DNA of 64,000 nucleotides from Cryptomeria japonica (taxonomy: Eukaryota > Streptophyta > Pinopsida > Cupressales > Cupressaceae). Below, piece by piece: positions 21,060 through 33,426 of the stretch. The notes below the pieces were generated by a model that worked only from the letters and a program-made list of their open reading frames with translations, made no database searches and was not told where the DNA came from. The stretch's first letter is position 1. Every line of letters begins with the position of its first letter. The translations under genes were made by a program, and so were the position numbers. The stretch spans positions 722,141,649 to 722,205,648 of the forward strand of contig NC_081413.1 in the NCBI RefSeq assembly GCF_030272615.1, written 5' to 3'.

Positions 21060-24000
21060 TTTAATTGTATATTCAGTTCTAGATTTTCAATTCTGGTTAA
21101 CAGTTCCTCGAAAGGGTACTTCGAGTCTTCAAGAGAGTTAAGACAAGGGGATCCCATCTCAATTTTTCTATTTATTATTATGGCAGAAGCTTTTGATAAA
21201 GCAGTCAAGAGGGCACAAGCACAAGGGTAGATTAAAGGGGTAAAGGTTACATAGGGTGTTGAAAATATCACCCATCAATAGTTTGCGAATGATACAATGC
21301 TCTTTGGGGAAGGAAGCAAGTCAGAGGCAAAGGATTTTAAGACAATTTTAAATAAATATACTAAAACCTCAAGACAAGTGGTCAATGCAAATAATTCAGA
21401 TTTATTCTTTCTGAATACTAACACCCAAAGAGATGTAGAAATATGTCAAGTCCTAGGCTTTAAAAAGAAAAAAATTCCGAGAAGATATTTGGGTCTACCC
21501 TTAGACAAAGGATGCAGGATTAATAAACTATGGGATCCAGTTAGGACAAAAATAGGGAAAAGGGTGGAGTCTTGGAAACGCAAATGGTTGTCAAATGTAG
21601 GCAAAGCTACATTATTGAAATTTGTCCTATCAACAGTTCCTGCATATCAAATGTCTTGCTCGCTACTAACTCAAGGTGCAAAATCAAAGTTAGAAAAGAA
21701 AATGAGGACTTTCTACTGGTAGGGGGTATTTGAGGATATGAAATTAGCATTAATCAACAAGGATAAGATTCGTATGCCTTTAGATGCGGGGGGTACAGGG
21801 CTTAGAAATCTGAGTTAGCAGAGTAAGGCTTTAGGGGCAAAGTTCATATGGAAGATGTATAGTGAACCCTGTTGGGATCCAAGAACACTGAGAGGGGGGG
21901 GTGAATCAGTGTTCTGCCGGTATGAATAGTTTTTATCCTTTTGTACAATACGCATATAAACTAGTAAACAAATAAACATATAACAAGAAGCAAATAAACC
22001 ATCCACATAAATGAACACCATAACACATAAAATTTATACGTGGAAAACTCGGAAAGGGAAAAACCACGATGGGAAGCCTACCCACAGTCAGTTGATACTT
22101 CTTCAGAAAGTATGTGATACAATGAGAGGCCTGCACATGTAGGAAGGCACACTGTCTAGAGCGTACTGGTCATTACAAAAGAGTCTCACTGAATATAGAT
22201 GTTAAAACCACCTTAAGATAAATGGACAACAATCCAATTGAGTGAACTACCAGAGATACCATCTACCATGTTTGATTACAGTCTCGATTAAGCTCAATAC
22301 TGAAGGTCCTTTGACCTCTTCCTTAACCCCAATTCGATCACCTATGATCGACCTAATCCTTTGCCTAAATGATATTACAATATTTGCACATTACATTACA
22401 CTTCCATGATCTACAATGAGATCTTACATCATTTTATACAAACCCTAAGGTCTAAACCAATTAGGTCGGCCACCTAAAAGATATTACAATAAGATCATTA
22501 CATAAATCCATTTTACAATGATATGCCATGTCGTCTTAAGACCAAAACAATAATAACAAATCCATAAGTCATCCTGAAACATCTGGTAGCGTGTAGAGTA
22601 CACGTTAGCATGATACTGGTCCATAACCTAGACAGGCACCAGACCTATTTTGGGTCCACCATGCCAAAGCAATGTCTTCAAGCAGTTGAAACATGATCAA
22701 AGAACATCTTCAACATCCTGAAATCCATCTAGAAGCCGCACCAACACCACTTATGCATCATGTCAGGATTCCTTAGTGAAAGATCTATCGGTAAAGCCTT
22801 AAACCAATGTCGGTAAGGGTTTACAAGAGTGTATGATAGTATCCAATACCAAGCTAATACCAATTGTCCAAAACATGCTCCAGAAGCACGTATCACATGT
22901 AGCCAATTATATTCCATAGATCTAAACATGTCGGAAGTGTCCAACAGATAATTTCTTCTATCGGTAACACTAGATCTTCTACCGGTAACCAAAACATGTC
23001 TGTCGGTAACCACCCATAACAACTAGTGTCGGTAACCAACCATAACAGCTAGTGTTGACATCAATGATAAAACATCAATGCAACACATAATCAATTCATC
23101 CATAATGCCAACAAACCCAACTGGAAATGGGTGAAAATTCTTCAAAGGAAATATTTGAATGGAATAGATCCAAGTAATATCTTTAGGTCTACAAATTCCC
23201 CTAAAGGCTCCAGGATATGAAACTTCGTCCTAGAATGTATAAAATTGATTATAGATAAAATAACATGGGACATTGCAGAAGGTAATAAAGCTTTGTTCTG
23301 GAGTGACTCTTGGGGACGATATACAACATTGGATAATTTCCCCATCTTCCCTTGAACAAAAGAGGTGTTGAAGATCTTTGGGGTGTCTTTCTAAAGGATT
23401 ATATAGAGTACCCTAGTGGGGACCCTGCTCTAGGCTAGAGGTGGAACACCTTGGATGACACACCAGTAACAAAGGATGAAAAGCGGGAACTAAAAAACAT
23501 CATGGCCTCCAAATAAATTGTTGTTAAAAATGGAGAAGATAAATTAATTTGGTTAGGTTCAAACTCGGGAGTATATAAAGTGAAAGATGGTTATGCAAAT
23601 ATAATAAAGGCACGACAATGGGAAAGAACAAAGATAGTTGTGTATTTGTGCTGGGATAAAGTTTGCCTTCCAAAAGCAAGTATGTTTTAATGAGTTGCCT
23701 TACAAAAAAAGAATATTAACAACAGATTGGTTTAGAAAACTTGGCTTCGAGGACCCATCAAGATGTGTTTTGTGTGAAAGCAACGAAGAAACAGTAAATC
23801 ATTTATTAATAAACTGCCCTTATACCTCAGAATGTTGGGATTGGTTATGTAATAAATTAAATTGGAAGTCAACATTATCAAATGACCTAATGGACGCTAT
23901 GAAGGGATGCTTAGATATATGCAAGAATAATCTTTATAGAGTAATCGAGAGAAGATCTCCCTCTATCTTGGTTTGGGAAATATGGAAAGAAAGGAATAGG

Positions 24001-24660
24001 AGAATTTTCCAAGACAAGAGAAGAGAAATACAGAGTCTTGTTTACAAAATGGAAGAAACCATAGTTGAAACGACCAATAATAGACTTAGAAATGGTAACT
24101 TAAAGGATAGTGTCTTCTTGATATGGGATAATAAAATCAGAAAAGAATGGTATGTTCTTATAATACCTCCCCATTATGGGAAAGGGGGAGAGGAAAGCAA
24201 GCTTTTAAGGGAACATTGTGTATATGGTCTAAACCATACTTTGGTTGGTACAAGATTAACTTCAATGGAGTATCTAGAGGAAATCTCGGGATTGCTGGAA
24301 TAGGTTACATCATACAACATTGGGATGGTTCGATTTGTGCCAAATTAGCTAGACCAATCGGTTGGACCACAAACAATATTGTAGAATTGGAAGCCTTAAT
24401 AGAAGGATTATTATTGTGTAAGGACTTCAATATGTAAAAAATGGCTATAGAAGGTGATTCTCAAATCATCATTAATGTAATAAGGACAAGGCAGACCCTG
24501 AACTAGAAACTAAATTCCAAACTGGGAAGAGAAATAAAACTATTAGATTACTTTGATGACATTTTAATTAATCATATTTATAGAGAAGGGAACACTGAGG
24601 CAGATAAACTATCTAACTTTGGAGAAGATGGTTACATTATTGAGGTCATAGGTTACATAG
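21060..24660 (+). pseudogene. 5'-truncated LINE (RT, zf-RVT, RNase H), split by a solo LTR
   Basis: Starts inside reverse transcriptase: RQGDPIS-like sequence near 21145, then FANDTMLFGE near 21290 where an active enzyme has FADD, then RRYLGLPLDKG and WKRKWLSNVGKATLLK. After the inserted LTR the frame continues with NWKWVKILQRKYLNG (23120), the zinc-knuckle region CVLCESNEETVNHLLINCP (23770-23820) and WEIWKERNRRIF. RNase H follows: INFNGVSRGNLGIAGIG (first Asp changed to Asn), NNIVELEALIEG, IEGDSQIII and HIYREGNTEADKLSNFGE. Stops and a frameshift near 24200 make it dead. The 3' end is placed near 24660 by the end of RNase H. Confidence 0.85.
21870..23113. mobile_element. Solo LTR, 1,244 bp, inside the LINE
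   Basis: Begins TGTTGGGATCC and ends ATGCCAACA, so the ends are inverted (TGTTGG/CCAACA). It is flanked by a perfect 5-bp target duplication AACCC (21865-21869 and 23114-23118). Removing it restores the LINE frame exactly (Ser-Glu-Pro-Asn-Trp). No internal gene is present, so it is a solo LTR left by recombination. It carries GAGAGGGGGGGTGAATCAGT and TACGTGGAAAA landmarks also found near 46029 and 46164. Confidence 0.88.
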
Positions 24661-25177
24661 ACTAGGATGATTAGATGAGGAGTTATGTTGGTCGAAGTGA
24701 CCAAATGTTGTAGAGGGAGGAATGGTAAGTTAGGAGAAGCCTTTAGAATGGATTTTAGTTTTAAGCCTAGAGAAGGTGGCAAGATTAAATGAGTATTTCA
24801 AGCTCTAGGCAAAATTATCTTTTTTATCAAAATTGATTCCTTCCAGGTAAGCTATATCACATACATGAGTTGTAATTGTTATAGGTTGAGTATCAAAGTA
24901 AGCCAAGTTAGAGATGATATGATTAAGCAGTGGGCCCCTCAAAAGTATCAAGATTAATCTAATATATCATGATATTTATTACAAAGCATTGTTGGTGCTT
25001 AACAATAACATTATTACATCTATAGGAATACTCACCACTTGTGCCAAGGCATGCAAATAGCTCAAGATTCGAATTTCATGGCATTTCAATTATTATTTTT
25101 AGGTAGCTTCTAAGCGTTGACTTACATTAGTATTTGGGTTTTGTAGAAGAGTATAGAGAATTCACAAAGCAAAGATA
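24661..25177. other. Intergenic or LINE 3' flank
   Basis: No domain recognised. May contain the 3' untranslated part of the LINE; no clear poly-A tail or target duplication was found. Confidence 0.4.
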
Positions 25178-25219
25178 ATGGAGTCGAATTTGAGACTGGT
25201 CTCTAGAGTAGATAATAGG
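25178..25219 (+). pseudogene. 5' piece of an unrecognised reading frame split by element 2
   Basis: An ATG at 25178 opens a frame of 14 codons (MESNLRLVSRVDNR) that runs into the element 2 target site. Joining 25219 to the base after the second ATAGG copy (42872) continues the frame: after the junction the codons read LMAFRVRVKMERWGR and on to a TAA near 42977. The ORF may be host or transposon derived; function unknown. Confidence 0.5.
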
Positions 25220-25998
25220 TGTAGACACCTCAAATTGTCATGTCTAATTAAATAAATATCTTTATTTATTTAATTACTTTAGCCTAATTCTTCTATTAAT
25301 TAAATAATCTTTATTTATTTAAAATATTCATTTACCCTCTTCTAGCCTTATTTCTTATTTAAATAAATACATTTATTTATTTAAATTATCCTTTTCTTAA
25401 ATTAAATAAATATCTTATTTATTTAATTGATCCCACTTCTTCTATTAATTAAATAAATCTTTATTTATTTAATTAATTCATTAGCCTTTTCTACCCATGA
25501 CACATGTAATTCATCTCTTAATACCTACACTACCTACCCTCTTATTATTTTCTTATTTCCTCTACCTACCCTCTAATCATAGCCGACCTCTTTTACACCT
25601 CTCAATCTTATCCCTCCATTTCATATGGTGTCTTCTATATAAGGAGATGCTTCCTTCATTATCAAACCCTAACTACTTGATCAATTGACTACTTGACTAC
25701 ATTGTGCTTTTGAACATATGCGATCCTACTTGCAACCATATTTTTTTTCTTTGTTGAGCTCTTGTGCATATAAAATCTGAGAGTAAATATATCAAGCAAG
25801 ATCAATGGAGATAGGAAGAATGGAGATTCAAACCCTATAGGACATGTGATGGTATAATCTTTGTGATTTCATTTGATTTGCATTGTCTTAGGTAATCTTC
25901 ATATGTTATGGTGGATCTTTGTTGTTGTTAGGCTAGGGTTTTGTGGTTGAACTCATTTAGTCTTTCATCATTGTTGTTATCCACTTTCACCATATACA
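25220..25998 (+). repeat. 5' LTR of element 2
   Basis: TGTAGACACC...CCATATACA, 779 bp. The U3 is built of blocks such as AATTAAATAAAT and ATTTATTTAATT that are inverted relative to each other. A TATA box (TATATAA) lies at 25636-25642. The small frame inside it (25497-25688) occurs in both LTRs and is not considered a gene. Confidence 0.95.
25636..25642 (+). promoter_or_regulatory. TATA box of element 2 LTR
   Basis: TCTATATAAGGAGATGC, about 415 bp after the LTR start; repeated at 42504-42510 in the 3' LTR. Likely core promoter for the sense RNA. Confidence 0.7.
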
Positions 25999-26001
25999 TT
26001 T

Positions 26002-26019
26002 TGGCATGCCTAGTGGGAC
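26002..26019 (+). promoter_or_regulatory. Candidate primer binding site
   Basis: TGGCATGCCTAGTGGGAC begins three bases after the LTR. Starting with TGG fits pairing to a tRNA CCA end, but I could not assign the tRNA. Confidence 0.4.
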
Positions 26020-28294
26020 TCTTGTCCCTTTTGCATTTAACATCTTTGTTGCAGATTTTGTGTTTTGAAGTTGCAGATCTGACATTTTCGACAGTATTTT
26101 GGTATTTTCGCGTCTGCGTACTTTCGGATCGCATTTTTGGCTTTCTGTCACGTCTGCGACATCTAGGATCGCGTCCACACCTTCGATAGTATTTTTTTTT
26201 TTGCAGATTCCGAAAATCGCGTTTGTGTTCCCTAATCGCGTCTGTGGGATTTTTAGGTGCGTCTGCATCCAAAAGTCGCGTCTGCATTCCGGAGCCGCAT
26301 CTATGTGTCACAGAAGCGCGTCTGCATCCAGAAGCCGCGTTTGTGTTTATGGTAACCACGTCTATGTGCGTTGATGTCGTTTTGGGGGTTTTCATTGATT
26401 TAGTTTTAGTCATTCAGTTTTTTAGATCTGGTTTATTTTGAGCTAACATTTTCAAATCTAGCTAACGAAATTCGTGCAGCTTGTCTTGAAAGCAAAATCG
26501 TTTTGTTGAAGGCCCCTATTTTCACAAATTCTTTTGGATCTAAAATTTACCTAACTTGTGTGCTTGCAAGAAGGGGTGATTATTTCAAACAATCCAAACT
26601 ACTAACAAATTTTTGTTGCAGGATCTTGGCAAGGGTTTTTGGATTTTTATTGTGTGCCTTGTTTTCATAGACTAGCAAACACTTCAATTGGTGCTTTAAA
26701 ATTGAATCATTGTCTTTTGTGTCTTGAGCAATAGGCTCTTTTTGTTTAATCTTTAGAGGGCTTGTCTCCCTGTGTGGTCATTAGGACTACTAGTGAGGAG
26801 AGAACAACCCAAGTGGTAGCAAAAGAAAAGCCATCTTCTTCCAAACCACTATAAATAACTGTATTCATGGTGAAAACTATGAATAACGTGTGCTGATTAG
26901 TTCATACCAACACTATGTCTCGCCATAAACCCATTTGATCAAATTTATTTGATCATTTGTAGGGCGTAACCCCTACTGGCTGGGAGCCTTCTATATTTAC
27001 AGAGCTGAAAGTGCCACATGTATGGCCACACGAGCGGATGCCCTTACTAGTACCTTTTTGTTTTAGAAGCCCAAATCCTTCTAGTTGTTGGGTCAGGATG
27101 TCGGACCTCTGGTAGTGGCCCACACACATACGGTTCTTAGTAGAGATACAAAGTTTGCCACAAGGAGTTTTTGTGGGGACTGATGCTTGGCTGCCCTAAG
27201 AAGTGAGTGCCGAGGGTGGAGCCAGTGGGGTCAAGCATCTAAGTATCCGCTATGAATAGCGTAGCCTCGAGGTAAAACCCCATGTGGGATCAACAACTAT
27301 TGTCTTGGCCAGCCATAAGAATTGTGCTTGACTTGTTTTAAACATTTAAACATTCAAGACCAAACAGCAAAACATTGTGTCTTTTGTGTCTTCAAGTGTA
27401 TGCAAAACAATTTTACATCAAACAACACAATTTTCTTTGAGTCATTTTTGTCTAGAAACTTGCAAACATTGAGTCCTCATCAACACTATGTCATCTTGTC
27501 ATGGAAAAACAGTCAAACATTCAGATTGGGTCACAACAAAGCAACTTCACAGATTCAAAAAAAATTGCACAAATTTTGCAGAAACGCGTCTGTGTCTGAC
27601 ATAATAGCGTCTGTGTCGTATAACCGCGTTTGTGAAGGGCAGAAACGCATCTGTGTTCTAAAAATCAACATTGCATTTACAAAATCTCAGACTTGTGTCT
27701 GTGTTAAACAGAATCACGTTTGTGTCAGGAAATCACGTTTGTGTCAGGAAATCACGTTTGTGTCAGGAAATCGCGTCTGTGCAGTATACAGGCACGTCTG
27801 TATTCAGAATTGAAAAACTTTTATAGTCCAGCAAACAAACACAGTTAATTTCAGAATTCTTGAGCTTCCTAGGTTATTTCTCCAGGGTTTCATCTAGCAT
27901 TCAACCTGTCTGTGGGTCTTACAAAGTCCATCATTGCTTTACACCTTACATTACATTCATATTTGTCTAAACTTGAGTCAAAAGGTCACTTGCTTGTCCT
28001 CATCATACTTTGTCAACACACTACATACAACAACATTTTTCTAAGTGGTCCCTCATCAAGGTCTATCACCTTTGGGTCTCATTTGGTCTTACTTAGAGTC
28101 AAGGTCAACTTACCTCATCAAGAGAAACTATCATCTCTTTGGAAGTCACACCTACTCTACTACATACATACTTGGTCTTACATTTTGGACATTGCAAGTA
28201 AACCTTAGATTCATTTACATTCCATCCAACTCTTGGTCTTCCATACTCTTTCCATTTTCATCTAGTCTCACACATCTTGGTCAATACCTAGTTC
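26020..28294 (+). other. Leader (5' untranslated region) of element 2
   Basis: About 2.3 kb before gag with no convincing protein domain. Two clusters of GCGTCTGTGT-like repeats lie at about 26095-26365 and 27575-27800; the latter includes TCACGTTTGTGTCAGGAAA in tandem. The 163-codon frame at 27322-27813 is partly a translation of these repeats and is not called. The motif is the reverse complement of the ACAGACGCGCCT repeats at 41260-41555. Confidence 0.6.
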
Positions 28295-30601
28295 ATGGTT
28301 GAAACTCATTCCCAAAAATCTAGGAGAGAAGCTAAAGAGGCTCAAGAGTCCACAAACATGAGTTCCTATAAGTATGACAATGATATCTTTTTCAATTCTG
28401 ATCATACTACATTACCTGACATGGATGCTTATAGAAACATTCCAAATGTTGAGCACATGGACACTACAAACAATAATGATACACACAATGAAAATATGGA
28501 CAACATTTCAGTACATTCAACAGAAGTGGAAGACACCATTATGAATCCTTATTTCAATCGATTGGTTGAGGAAATAATGAGGAGAGATAGACAATACTTT
28601 CCACAAGTGATGGCACAAAGTGGAGCCAAGATACCTCATGATTTTGACATGTCTCAAATAATAGATAATAGACCTTTGCAAGAATCTCACTCCAACATAG
28701 ATCAAAGGAGGCCTAATAGTGGAGGCAATAGAGGACCACATATGGTGCCTGAATCACCATCATCTTTGTTTCAAAAACCAGAGGTCCCATACACACATGG
28801 TCAAGCATATGATACTCACCTTCACAGACCATTATGGAAGTCTTATGCAGAAAAATATGCTCAATCACATACCAATGCTAAGGACCAACCACCAAAGCAA
28901 TTGGATATTCAAAGGCATGCTCAAAATTTGGACACAAGGAAATCCCATGTCGAATTTGGGGGCAACACACTAGAACGAACTCAAGAAATGCCGGTAGACT
29001 ATGGTATACATGGACAAAGCGGATATTCTATTCCTCATCATGACTCTAGACCAATTGATTCATATACACAGCATCATTATAGACCTCCTCCATATGAATA
29101 TGTGTATGATCAATATCATCCATATATGCAGTGTGCTCCTCCTCCACCCGGTGGTTTAGGCATGGGATATGGTCCAATAAGTCGATCTCCACCTAAGAAC
29201 AATTTGGAACAACAAATTAAGGATTTACAAAATAAAATGGAGGACATAAATACACCAAAGCCAACATACACAATGAGAGACATATGTCCTTATCCATTTG
29301 ACAAGAGCATTCCAATGCCTCCATTTCCTACACACTTCATGACGCCTAAGTTTGATAAGTACAAAGGAAAAGGAGATCCTAAAGCACACATAAGATAGTT
29401 TTTCACAGTTTGCATTGAGGTAGCAGCAGAAGAGACATATTTGATGAGATTATTCCCACAGAGCTTAGGTGATCAAGCTATGGAATGGTTCTCCCAACTT
29501 CCACCTGGAATTAAGTCATGGGGTGACTTAGCAGAGGCTTTTATCCAACATTTCTCATACAACATAGAGACAGACATATCAGTCACTACTTTGTACAGCA
29601 CCAAGCAAAAGGAGGGAGAGTCTTTTGCATCATTTTTACAAAGATGCAGAAATCTAGCTAGCAGATGCTCTTGTGAAATTCCACAAAAACAAATGGTAGA
29701 GATGTTCACCCAAAATGTTAACAAAGACATTGGCTATGATCTAAGGAAAGCTTGTTTGTCCACCTTCAAGGATGTCATTGAAAAAGGCTTAGCGATAGAA
29801 AAGGTCCTAATTGAACAAGGAGGCATTAAGATATTCAAGGAAAACAAAGATGACTTTAAAGGAAAAGATAAGCCAAGATTTTGGAATAAAAACAAGAACA
29901 CAGTCAATGATGGTGTTGTTGATGCCAATACAGTGCGACCCAAAATAGTTTTTTCGAGATCAAGCTCTACAAACAATCAGGTGAATACTCAAACAACTTC
30001 TAGATCATGAAGGAAGTATACCCCATTGGGAGAACCACTTGAGTCAGTTTTCAAGAAGCTAGTGGCAAACAAAGTAATCACAAACCCAGATTTTCCACCA
30101 TATGAGCCAAAGGTCAAACCAAATTGGTGGAATGATGATGAATATTGTGAATTTCATAAGAGCAAAGGTCATAAAACAGGAAATTGTCATCGACTGAAGA
30201 ACATCATACAAGATCTTATTGATAGAGGTGACATTGAGATTGAAGGGCACTCATCCAATCAAGAACATGAAATGTTTAAGGAACCATTCCCAAAACATGA
30301 CAAGGGAAAAGTTGCAGCCACAGATGATCAAACCAACTATACCAGAGCATCCTACAACTATGATTCAACTATCAATCACATCTCGATGGACAATTATGTC
30401 TCTACCATTATCATCAAGGACAAAACCCCTCAGAATTCTACCCAGAGACCCAAGATCGTTCTAAAAGGCATTGGATCTTCTTCCGAACCTACCTCTGAAT
30501 GTCATGTTACAACCCGTCGAGGTAAATTCACTTTGCAAGGTGCTCCAGCCAAAAACACCGCTTCCTCATCAACCAAGCCTGAGTACGACCTTGTAGAATA
30601 G
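28295..30601 (+). pseudogene. gag (capsid and zinc-knuckle-like region) of element 2
   Basis: One frame from ATG 28295 with stops at 29396 (TAG), 30008 (TGA) and 30599 (TAG). The N-terminal third is rich in Asp, Asn, His and Pro. The retrotransposon gag domain is at 29400-29830 (LMRLFPQSLGDQAMEWFSQL, then SFASFLQRCRNLASRC). A Cys/His segment near 30140-30200 (CEFHKSKGHKTGNCHRLK) resembles the atypical knuckle of Tat elements. Gag would form the particle and bind the RNA. All breaks are single stop codons; the frame is continuous into protease. Confidence 0.85.
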
Positions 30602-31682
30602 TTAGGGAAAACACCTGCGCTTATCTCTATCCTTGAACTCTTATGCATATCCCCCGCACATAAAGCTATTCTTGACAAAATTTTGAGAGACACTGTTGTT
30701 CCTACTGATTTGAACGTGGACCAGTTTCAAGCCATGGTGGGATACCTTTCCATTCCACACTCTCTTACATTCACAGAAGCCGATGACGCCTCCGTAAGTC
30801 AGCCACATAATGCACCATTACACATTGAAGCCTTCATACACAAACATAGAATCAAACGAGTCCTGATAGATGGAGGAGCAGGTCTAAATATTTGTACATT
30901 GAGAACTATTAAACAATTGGGATACTCTGATAAAGCTGTGAATTCTACAAACAAAATTACCATCAAAGCATATGATGATGAAGAGCGTTCATCCAAGGGT
31001 ACAGTCACCTTACCTCTCAGAGTTGGGCCAGTTACAAAGGATGTGGTTTGTCAAGTACTAGATCTTGATCTCACATACAACATATTGCTAGGACATCCTT
31101 GGATTCATGAAATGAGGGCGGTCCCATCTACATATCACCAATGCATCAAGTTTCCTCACAATGGAGTTGAAATAACAGTTAATGGAGATCCTAATCCATT
31201 CATATATTGCAATAACTTGAGACCAAAAACTGAGACCATCATTCCCAGTAATCGTGAAGTTGTTCCTTCTTCTACATACATTGATCCTGAGTCATTAAAA
31301 CCTTCGACATCAAAACAAGGTGAACTTAAGGGCAAATTCCAGGACAAGGGCATGGGTGAATACACTTTGAATCGGACCATGTACTTACAACAAGTCATGA
31401 GTTCACCAAAAGAATATGGAAGACCACATCCTAATAAGCGGGTATCTATCATTATACTCAAATGGGACCCTACTATCTTTCAAAGATGGGGTGAACTGGA
31501 AGAGGAAGACTTATACAAAATGCTTTAAAAAGACCTTGAACATGATACACAAGATCACATCAGTATACCATGTGAGAAGTATGGCAAAGGGTTCAAAATT
31601 CTACAAAAAATTGGGTATGATGGTAAAAGCCCTCTTGGGTTAAGAAAGGAAGGCATCATTGAACCTCTACAACCTGAATTGA
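30602..31682 (+). pseudogene. Aspartic protease and G-patch-like segment of element 2
   Basis: Same frame as gag. The protease flap and active site are recognised at about 30858-30910 (RVLIDGGAGLNICTL, with Asp-Gly-Gly in place of the usual Asp-Ser/Thr-Gly) and at about 31070 (YNILLGHPWIH). After a TAA at 31526 the frame goes on to a glycine-rich segment at about 31574-31681 (YGKGFKILQKIGYDGKSPLG, then LRKEGI), which looks like a G-patch, a nucleic-acid binding module seen after protease in some retroelements. Protease would cut the polyprotein. The Asp-Gly-Gly form should not be taken alone as inactivation. Confidence 0.75.
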
Positions 31683-33426
31683 CATTCAAAAAGGAACGCT
31701 GGAAGGGACTTGGTTTCATGACTTCCAAGGTCCACACTCAAAGGACAGAAGAAGCATTACAAATCAAAGCTGCCAAAATTCAACAAGAGAATCGCTATTC
31801 CACAGACTCCAATGAATGGGAATGGGGTTCAGACAAATCCTCTAGCGACTATGAGCTCACTGAGACATTCAGAGAACCAAGTGAGCCAACAGAAGAAGAG
31901 GAATTTAATAGGAAATTCAAAGTTGGTCAAGAAACAACCCCAGAGGAACCCATACAATCTTTGCCTCTAGGTCCTGGGTTGAAATCACATAGAATGAGAA
32001 CACCTGTCCTGAAATGCGCTACTAGTGATGATAATCTGGATTCGTTCATGATCGAGACTGATGAGGAGAGTGCCAATGATGACCTCGATAACTACCTTGA
32101 CATACCTGAATATAACTGCATCTTCACCCTTAACCCTGCTAACTTTGAGGACATCAAAGGCCTTCCCCTTGTTCACCACCAACTCATTGACCAGGACCAT
32201 GAAGGACCTGCACAGTTTGACACATTCCAAAAAGATGAAGCTTTTATTGACTATCTTGGCATACGAGATGATCTTCCCCTTGGGGACCATAAAGCGAGAT
32301 ACGCTATAGAACTCAATAGCGTGACATATTTCGGTGAGGGTGTCGGGCCTTCTAGTCGCAAAAATATAAAAATGAAAACAAACCAAGGGTCTTATGGCAA
32401 AAACCACACTGTGGCACTATCTGACCCCAAAAAAGTAAAAAGAAAGGACGTATCTGAGGGCGAAAACCTCTCTAAGGCACCCAAAGATGGAAGGCTCAAC
32501 ATTCTCCCAGCATCATATGAGGAAAAGTCATCCATGTTGGTAGAGGAGACTATCAAAACAAACATTGGTACAAAAGAAGTTCCACATAACATATTCCTAG
32601 CTCAATCTTTGACAAAGTCAGAAAGGTCAAAATTCATAAGTTTCTTCACGGAACGACAAATCAACTTTGCATGGTCATACGCTGATATGCCTGGATTGGA
32701 TCCGGATTTGGTAATACACCATTTGACAGTTAAACCGGGGGCAAAACCAGTGAAACAGAAATTAAGAAAATGCATCCACAAGTGGCATTACTAGTCAAAG
32801 CAGAACTTGAGAAATTATTGGATGTCGGATTCATACGCCCAATTGATTATCTTGAATGGATCTCCAACTTAGTACCTATCAGTAAACTAGATCATAGCAT
32901 CAAAATATGTACAAATTTTAGAGACATCAACAAATCTTGTCCTAAGGATGATTTTCCGTTACCAAATATTGACTTGATTGTTGATCTCATAGCAGGTCAT
33001 GCGATGTTATCCTTGATGGATGGATTCTCTGGTTACAATCAAATAAAAATTGCATCTGAAGACCAACACAAAACAACGTTCACTTGTCCTTGGGGAACTT
33101 TCTGTTGGAATGTCATGCCCTTTGGGCTAAAAAATGCAGGCACTACATATCAAAGAGCCATGACTACTATCTTTCATGATCTCATGCACATTACTGTGGA
33201 AGATTATGTTGATGACCTCTTGGGCAAATCAATAGATAGAAATACACATTTGGACATACTTTCAGTCGTCTTTGATCGGTTGGAAAAATATAAAGTCAGA
33301 TTAAACACCAAGCAATGTGTCTTTGGAGTAACCTCCGGGAAGCTCCTGGGATTCATTGTGTCAAAAAGAGGAATTGAAGCCGATCCAACAAAAGTCAAGG
33401 CCATCCTAGAGATGCAACCACCATGA
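31683..33426 (+). pseudogene. Linker and reverse transcriptase of element 2
   Basis: An acidic linker (31800-32500) leads into RT. INFAWSYADMPGLDPDLVIH lies at about 32660. Near 32765 one A appears lost from an A run, moving the frame from 2 to 1; this is the only frameshift seen in gag-pol. RT motifs: ICTNFRDINKSCPKDDFPLP, LMDGFSGYNQIKIA, FTCPWGTFCWNVMPFGLKNA and the catalytic YVDDLL near 33205, then LGFIVSKRGIEADPTKV. A TGA at 33424 ends the frame at PP, where related elements have Arg. RT copies the RNA into DNA. Catalytic residues are intact but the frame is broken. Confidence 0.88.

Noticed and set aside
25497-25688. 63-codon frame found twice (also 42365-42556)
   Set aside because: Identical because it lies in both LTRs; hydrophobic T-rich translation with no domain.
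27322-27813. 163-codon frame in the leader of element 2
   Set aside because: Its second half is a translation of the GTTTGTGTCAGGAAATCAC repeats (Cys-Val repeated) and the first half has no domain; judged non-coding leader.
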